In this document: piece after piece, positions 6,240 to 9,806 of the stretch
How the letters are laid out: each line of letters begins with the position of its first letter
Numbering within the stretch: position 1 is the stretch's first letter
DNA from: Dehalococcoidia bacterium
GTDB taxonomy: Bacteria; Chloroflexota; Dehalococcoidia; SAR202; UBA11138
Assembly: GCA_012270625.1 (NCBI GenBank)
Contig: JAAXHZ010000121.1
Location: 1-9,806 of the forward strand
Reading direction: 5' to 3'
Length of the DNA stretch: 9,806 nt
Made by a program: the position numbers and the translations under genes
Notes under the pieces: model-generated
Databases searched by the model: none
What the model was told of the DNA's origin: nothing
The model's input: only the letters and a program-made list of their open reading frames with translations

Positions 6240-7247
6240 ATGGCTGACAAGGCGAGAATTGGCATCGTCGGATGCGGCGATCACCAGCAGAGGGCGCTTA
6301 TGCCGCAGCTGGCCACGCTTGATCAGGCTGATCTCGCAGCCTGCGCTGACATTGACGAAGTTGCCGCAGTCACGGCCAGCAATGAATTTGGCTTCGATAG
6401 ACCCTACCTCGACTATCATGACATGCTGGCGAGCGAACAGCTTGACGGCGTGATGATTACTACGCCCCACCACATGCTCAAGACTGCCGCTATCGACGCG
6501 ATCGAATCGGGATGCAACGTCTTTATCGAAAAGCCGATGGGAGTCAACGTTCAGGAAGCCCTGGAGATCCGCGAGGCCGCTCACAGGGCAGGTGTCAGCG
6601 TTATGGTTGGCTACTGTCTCAGGTACGCCGAGGGTCGGAGGATCATGAAGTCCCTCATCGACTCGGGAGCCATCGGCGACATCACGACGATCAATGCTGG
6701 CAAAGGAACTTCTCCCCTCGAAGGATGGCGAACCGAAGTCGACAAGGGGGGCGGTGTATTGCTCTGGCTGGGCGTGCACATCATCGACCAGGCGCTGTGG
6801 ATGGCAGGATCGGAAGCGGTGCGCGTGTACGGCGAGGTCTATCGCCATACGGATGACGGCGTCGATCAGAACTCGGTGTTCACAGTCCGCTTCGCCAATG
6901 ATGTTACGGCGAATGTAACCTGCTCCCAGAATGTTGGAGGCAGTGTTGGGTTCGACTATATCGAAGTGATGGGCACCGCCGGCCGTATCAAGAGCGAGTG
7001 GCCTTCCAACATCATCAACGTCGTTAGCGAGACGGTAGAGGAGTACCGTCACCCCACGCTTATAGCGCCGCCTGAGCCGAGGGCCTACGTTGAAAAGATG
7101 TACCGTGACGAGCTGGACGCTTGGGTGCAGTCCGTCAACGACCGCACGTCTCCGCCCATCACTGTGGACGACGGCGTCAATGTGCTAGAAGTCATCAGCG
7201 GGGTCTTCGAGTCTGGTATGACTCACTCACCGGTGACGCTGCGCTAG
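6240..7247 (+). CDS. Gfo/Idh/MocA family NAD(P)-dependent oxidoreductase
   Basis: A 335-residue dehydrogenase of standard family length. The N-terminal Rossmann domain has GIVGCGDHQ (8-16). D37 (CADIDE) ends the second strand, which favours NAD over NADP. E97-K98-P99 is the family's EKP motif, with K98 the usual catalytic lysine. In the C-terminal alpha/beta domain, GVHIIDQALW places D183 and H180 at the conserved substrate/proton-transfer site. Family members oxidise or reduce sugars, inositols, amino sugars and related hydroxy compounds; the substrate here is unknown. The start is ATG at 6240 with TGAGGT just upstream. It is the last gene of the operon, and its TAG stop shares CTAG with the convergent hydrolase gene, a 4-base overlap. 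Confidence 0.94.
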   Translation: MADKARIGIVGCGDHQQRALMPQLATLDQADLAACADIDEVAAVTASNEFGFDRPYLDYHDMLASEQLDGVMITTPHHMLKTAAIDAIESGCNVFIEKPMGVNVQEALEIREAAHRAGVSVMVGYCLRYAEGRRIMKSLIDSGAIGDITTINAGKGTSPLEGWRTEVDKGGGVLLWLGVHIIDQALWMAGSEAVRVYGEVYRHTDDGVDQNSVFTVRFANDVTANVTCSQNVGGSVGFDYIEVMGTAGRIKSEWPSNIINVVSETVEEYRHPTLIAPPEPRAYVEKMYRDELDAWVQSVNDRTSPPITVDDGVNVLEVISGVFESGMTHSPVTLR

Positions 7248-8224
7248 GAGTCCTCGCCCGTCAGCAGCCTGCGCGGGTTGTCCACCATGATCTTCCTGAA
7301 CTGGTCTTCCGTCAGCCCAATCTCCTCGCCGAGGACTGAGAGTCCTCGAGTGGACAGGAAATCATAGCCGCCACCGCCATAGATCGTGTAGTCGGTGTTG
7401 TAGCAGACGTCGTGTGAGAAGACCAGGTTGTCAATTAGCCCTTCGTCTATGATCCACTTGATCAGCCCCAGCGTCCGCTGCCGCTCATAGTCATTTCCGG
7501 TCTTCAGACCGCCCATCCTGTCGAAGGAAATATAGGCCCCGCGTCTCGCGATCTCTGCGTGGTACTTGTGCCTGGGGTAGCTGCCCGAATGGGCAACCAC
7601 GACCCGACTGAGGTCAACCCCCTCCTGCTCCAGGACATCTAGCTGGTCGAGTCCCTGCGGACCTCGCGTCGCGTGTGTGCCGAGCGCTACCCCTGTCTCG
7701 ACCTGGGCGCGCGCAGCCGCGCGCAGCACTCGCTCCTCGATCGCGGACAGCCAGTTGAAGTGTGCGCCGATCTCTCCGATGAATCCGGCGCGGACGTCCG
7801 TCCCATCGATCCCTTCGGTCACGTCCCTGATGATTTCGTCTGCGATGTCGTTGGTTCTCATCCGCCACAGACGCTGCTCATAGTAGGTCTCACGATACCA
7901 CCCGCAGCCCAGTATGACGTTGAGGCCCGTCTTCTGTGCCATTTCCCTGATGGCGTCAGCGTGCTTGAGGTGGTTGAGGTCTTCGTCGAACAGCAGGTTG
8001 TGATCGTTCTCTCGAAGACCACCGGATGTCTGGTCAACCAGCGTCACGCCCCCGGCATTCTTGTAGCGCATCAGCTCCATTTCGGCCAGTACAGGATCGT
8101 TCATGTAGTTGGGACCGACCCAGGCGTCCGGCATGAGGTCCAAAAAGATGTGCTCGTGGACCAGCGTGAATCCGAGATCGTCGGCCGAGATGGGCCCTGT
8201 GACTGTCATTACTTCGCTTGCCAA
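7244..8224 (-). CDS. Phosphotriesterase-family metal-dependent hydrolase (lactonase-like)
   Basis: A 326-residue TIM-barrel amidohydrolase of the phosphotriesterase (PTE/Php) family. The binuclear metal site is complete: H23 and H25 (LVHEHIF), bridging residue E151 (GFIGEIG), H184 (THATRG), H212 (VVVAHSG) and D272 (FSHDVCYN). The bridge is Glu rather than the carboxylated Lys of true phosphotriesterases, as in E. coli Php-like proteins. Many relatives hydrolyse lactones or esters, so a lactonase or ester hydrolase role is more likely than organophosphate cleavage; this is inference. Its initiation codon is TTG, chosen because GGAGG lies 6 bases upstream, whereas the in-frame ATG at residue 6 would be about 21 bases away. 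It lies 62 bases downstream of the permease genes on the same strand, suggesting co-transcription with a transporter. Confidence 0.93.
   Translation of the reverse strand: MASEVMTVTGPISADDLGFTLVHEHIFLDLMPDAWVGPNYMNDPVLAEMELMRYKNAGGVTLVDQTSGGLRENDHNLLFDEDLNHLKHADAIREMAQKTGLNVILGCGWYRETYYEQRLWRMRTNDIADEIIRDVTEGIDGTDVRAGFIGEIGAHFNWLSAIEERVLRAAARAQVETGVALGTHATRGPQGLDQLDVLEQEGVDLSRVVVAHSGSYPRHKYHAEIARRGAYISFDRMGGLKTGNDYERQRTLGLIKWIIDEGLIDNLVFSHDVCYNTDYTIYGGGGYDFLSTRGLSVLGEEIGLTEDQFRKIMVDNPRRLLTGEDS
7330..7348. other. Perfect 8-bp stem, 3-base loop hairpin inside the hydrolase gene
   Basis: CGAGGACT (7330-7337) and AGTCCTCG (7341-7348) are exact reverse complements with GAG between them. The hairpin lies about 80 bases past the stop of the rightward operon, within the last codons of the leftward gene (around residues 293-298). 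There is no T-tract on either side, so it is not an ordinary intrinsic terminator, but it may slow or end readthrough between these overlapping convergent units. Confidence 0.35.
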
Positions 8225-8230
8225 TTCATT

Positions 8231-8235
8231 CCTCC
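8231..8235 (-). promoter_or_regulatory. Shine-Dalgarno GGAGG fixing a TTG start
   Basis: On the minus strand GGAGG is followed by six bases (AATGAA) and then TTG at 8224. An out-of-frame ATG (8229-8227) lies only one base after the GGAGG, too close to be a good start, and that frame stops after six codons. The site therefore supports the rare TTG start of the hydrolase gene. Confidence 0.65.
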
Positions 8236-8256
8236 ATAATCCTTGGCTAAATCGAG

Positions 8257-8285
8257 ATCCGACTTCCTCGCGCTATGCGTGTCAA
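8257..8285 (-). promoter_or_regulatory. Possible internal promoter ahead of the hydrolase gene
   Basis: On the minus strand a perfect -35 hexamer TTGACA (8285-8280) begins two bases after the dppC-like stop codon. At a 17-base spacing lies TCGGAT (8262-8257), which matches only 3 of 6 positions of the -10 consensus. The hydrolase could thus be transcribed independently of the permeases, but the weak -10 makes this tentative. Confidence 0.3.
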
Positions 8286-8286
8286 G

Positions 8287-9192
8287 CTATAGTCGCCGCG
8301 CCAGCTTCGGGTCGAGCATATCTCGCAGACCGTCTCCGGCCAGGTTGACCCCCAGCACGGTTATGCTCAGGAACAGACCTGGAAAGCCAATCACCCAGAC
8401 CGCGACTGAGATAGCTCTGCGCGCTTCCGACATCATGGTGCCCCAGCTCGGCGTTTCGGGAGGCGTGCCCGCGCCCAGGAAGCTCAGGATCGCCTCGATC
8501 AGAATCGCGTCCGCGCATACGAAAGTTGCGAGCACGATCATTGGAGCGAGCGCGTTGGGCATGATGTGTCTGAACAAAATCCTGGGCGTGCTCGCGCCGA
8601 GACTCGTCGCTGCATCGACGAACATCTCTTCCTTCAGGGTCAACACCGATGCGCGCATTACTCGGGCCGCCCTGGGCATAATGACAAAAGAAAGTCCGAA
8701 GATAACGTTTTGGACGCTGCCTCCGAGAAGAGCCATAAGAGCTATGGCGAGCAGAATAATCGGAATCGCCATGATCCCATCCATGATTCTCATCAGGATG
8801 GCGTCCACTATTCTGAAGAATCCGGCCAGCAGCCCGATTACAGTCGCGGCGGCTATGCTTATCGCAGCGACTGAGAAGCCGACCAGGATCGAGATCCTGC
8901 CCCCGTAGATCGCGCGCGAGTAAACATCACGGCCTATGAAGTCGGTGCCGAACCAGTGCTCAGCCGAGGGAGGCTGTAGGCGGTCGGGAGGCCAGCCCTT
9001 GTACGGGTCTGAAGTGAAGAGCAGGGGCGCAAGCAGAGAGATGACCGTCATGAAGATCACCACTGCGATCCCTGCGGCCATGGTTGGGTTTTGTCTCGCT
9101 GCCCGGCCTGTCGCCCTGATGATCTCGGCTGTACGAGACCTGCGCCCAGGATGTGCGAGTTCTGTCTGGATACTCGTGTGCTGTCTGGACAT
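8287..9192 (-). CDS. DppC/OppC-type ABC transporter permease
   Basis: A 301-residue inner-membrane permease of the peptide/nickel/opine ABC importer class. A cytoplasmic N-terminus is followed by a first membrane segment (about 38-59), then a periplasmic stretch with the hallmark HWFGTDFIGRDVYSR (79-93). Further hydrophobic segments lie at about 101-125, 140-155, 161-173, 216-236 and 265-285. The EAA loop that contacts the ATPase is at about 191-213 (FVDAATSLGAS ... HIMPN), and SFLGAGTPPETPSWG (237-251) and GDGLRDMLDPK (287-297) are typical of DppC. The start is the ATG at 9192-9190, whose A is also the last base of the upstream gene's TGA, giving a TGATG overlap and probable translational coupling. 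It forms a heterodimer with the DppB-like subunit. Neither ATPase nor binding-protein genes are in the window. Confidence 0.95.
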   Translation of the reverse strand: MSRQHTSIQTELAHPGRRSRTAEIIRATGRAARQNPTMAAGIAVVIFMTVISLLAPLLFTSDPYKGWPPDRLQPPSAEHWFGTDFIGRDVYSRAIYGGRISILVGFSVAAISIAAATVIGLLAGFFRIVDAILMRIMDGIMAIPIILLAIALMALLGGSVQNVIFGLSFVIMPRAARVMRASVLTLKEEMFVDAATSLGASTPRILFRHIMPNALAPMIVLATFVCADAILIEAILSFLGAGTPPETPSWGTMMSEARRAISVAVWVIGFPGLFLSITVLGVNLAGDGLRDMLDPKLARRL

Positions 9193-9806
9193 CAGTATCT
9201 AATCTTCGGATCGAACAGTGCGTAGGAGGCATCGATGATGAGGTTCACCAGAACGAAAATGGCCGCGGTGACCAGAATTGCGCCCTGGATGATCGGGTAG
9301 TCGCGTTTGACGATGCCGTCCACCATCAGCCGACCGAATCCGGGAATGGCAAACACCTGCTCGATCACTACCACACCTGAAAGAAGTCCCGCCAGCCCGA
9401 GCCCGATGACCGTGATGATCGGCAGCGCCGCGTTCTTGAGCGCGTGCCGAATTAGCACCGCGTTCTCGCTAAGGCCCTTCGCGCGTGCCGTGCGAACGTA
9501 GTCTTCTCGCAGCACCTCCAGGACGCTCGACCTGGTCATTCTCGTAATGAGCGCCATAACTATGAGCCCCGCGGCGATCGACGGCAAGATCAGGTGCTTG
9601 AAAAACGTGAAGATATCCTCGCTTGGAGGAACGTAGCCGCCGGCAGGCAGGATCGGGAACTTCAGCGCAAACACCCATATCACGATGAATCCGAGGAAGA
9701 ACCCCGGCACTGCAAAGCTCAGGGACGCGAACACCATTATTGCCCTGTCGAACAGGCTCCCCTGTTTCCACGCCGCGATGGTTCCGAGCGGGACCCCGAG
9801 CCCGAT
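9192..9806 (-). CDS. DppB/OppB-type ABC transporter permease (5' end outside window)
   Basis: 204 C-terminal residues of a DppB-like permease. The frame stays open to base 9806, reading IGLGVPLGTIAAWKQGSLFD at the edge, which matches the family region before the third membrane segment. About 100-130 N-terminal residues are therefore missing, judged from the usual length of 305-340. The ATG at 9737 is internal, not the start. Visible hallmarks are VPGFFLGF, FPILPAGGY, the EAA loop (VRTARAKGLSENAVLIRHAL), EQVFAIPGFGRLMVDGI and the C-terminal DPKIRY. It is the other half of the membrane channel. Its TGA stop overlaps the dppC-like ATG by one base. A substrate-binding protein gene is expected beyond the right edge. 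Confidence 0.95.
   Translation of the reverse strand: MGLGVPLGTIAAWKQGSLFDRAIMVFASLSFAVPGFFLGFIVIWVFALKFPILPAGGYVPPSEDIFTFFKHLILPSIAAGLIVMALITRMTRSSVLEVLREDYVRTARAKGLSENAVLIRHALKNAALPIITVIGLGLAGLLSGVVVIEQVFAIPGFGRLMVDGIVKRDYPIIQGAILVTAAIFVLVNLIIDASYALFDPKIRY

Noticed and set aside
5682..7052. Long antisense open frame of 456 codons on the minus strand
   Set aside because: It runs opposite to two clearly functional genes, bridges their junction, shows no family motif or membrane/domain structure, and arises from codon bias of the sense strand.
7709..7724. GC-only inverted repeat GCGCGC with a 4-base loop
   Set aside because: It falls in Ala/Arg codons of a conserved helix of the hydrolase, where such GC alternation is expected; no other sign of function.
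7673..8239. 188-codon plus-strand frame
   Set aside because: It is antisense to the phosphotriesterase-family gene, whose metal ligands are all intact; no motif in the shadow.
8243..8908. 221-codon plus-strand frame
   Set aside because: It is antisense to the dppC-like gene, and its repetitive Ala/Ile/Met/Arg composition is the mirror of membrane-segment codons.
1..9806. Search for tRNA, rRNA, CRISPR arrays, att sites and phage or defence genes
   Set aside because: No cloverleaf-like, repeat-spacer or integrase-like pattern was seen by eye; the only mobile-element trace is the transposase remnant.

Overview
The window is a gene-dense, GC-rich stretch of bacterial DNA. It holds seven full or partial protein genes that can be named to family level, one possible upstream gene end, and one decayed transposase fragment. 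The mix is a soil- or marine-type catabolic repertoire: a TPP-dependent enzyme, a D-2-hydroxyacid dehydrogenase, a copper amine oxidase, a class V aminotransferase, a Gfo/Idh/MocA oxidoreductase, a phosphotriesterase-family hydrolase and a peptide/opine-type ABC permease pair. It recalls uncultured Chloroflexota such as SAR202/Dehalococcoidia, which carry many paralogues of exactly these families. That placement is an inference from gene content; no marker gene is present.

Layout, left to right. (1) 71-1720 (+) encodes a TPP enzyme of the acetolactate synthase/benzoylformate decarboxylase superfamily. (2) 1754-2710 (-) encodes a D-2-hydroxyacid dehydrogenase, convergent with the first gene. 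(3) 2711-3070 is the divergent intergenic region. It carries the 5' end of a dead DDE transposase gene at 2875-3009 and a probable promoter for the next operon at its right-hand edge. (4) 3071-7247 (+) is a tight three-gene operon: copper amine oxidase, class V PLP enzyme, Gfo/Idh/MocA dehydrogenase, with gaps of 34 and 18 bases. (5) 7244-9806 (-) holds a phosphotriesterase-family hydrolase and, upstream of it in transcription order, DppC- and DppB-type permease genes. The permease genes are coupled by a one-base TGATG overlap, and the dppB-like gene runs off the window. The two opposing units meet at a shared CTAG, so their stop codons overlap.

How the genes could work together (inference). 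The ABC permeases would import a small peptide-like, amino or sugar-derived solute. The amine oxidase would convert a primary amine to an aldehyde with release of ammonia and hydrogen peroxide. The PLP enzyme, the NAD-dependent dehydrogenase and the metal-dependent hydrolase (many relatives are lactonases) would process the carbon skeleton, and the 2-hydroxyacid dehydrogenase and TPP enzyme would act on 2-oxo or 2-hydroxy acids. The substrate cannot be read from the sequence. No tRNA, rRNA, CRISPR array or phage module was seen. The main unexpected items are the transposase remnant, whose start codon appears mutated from ATG to ACG behind an intact Shine-Dalgarno, and the amine oxidase promoter that sits on its truncated end.
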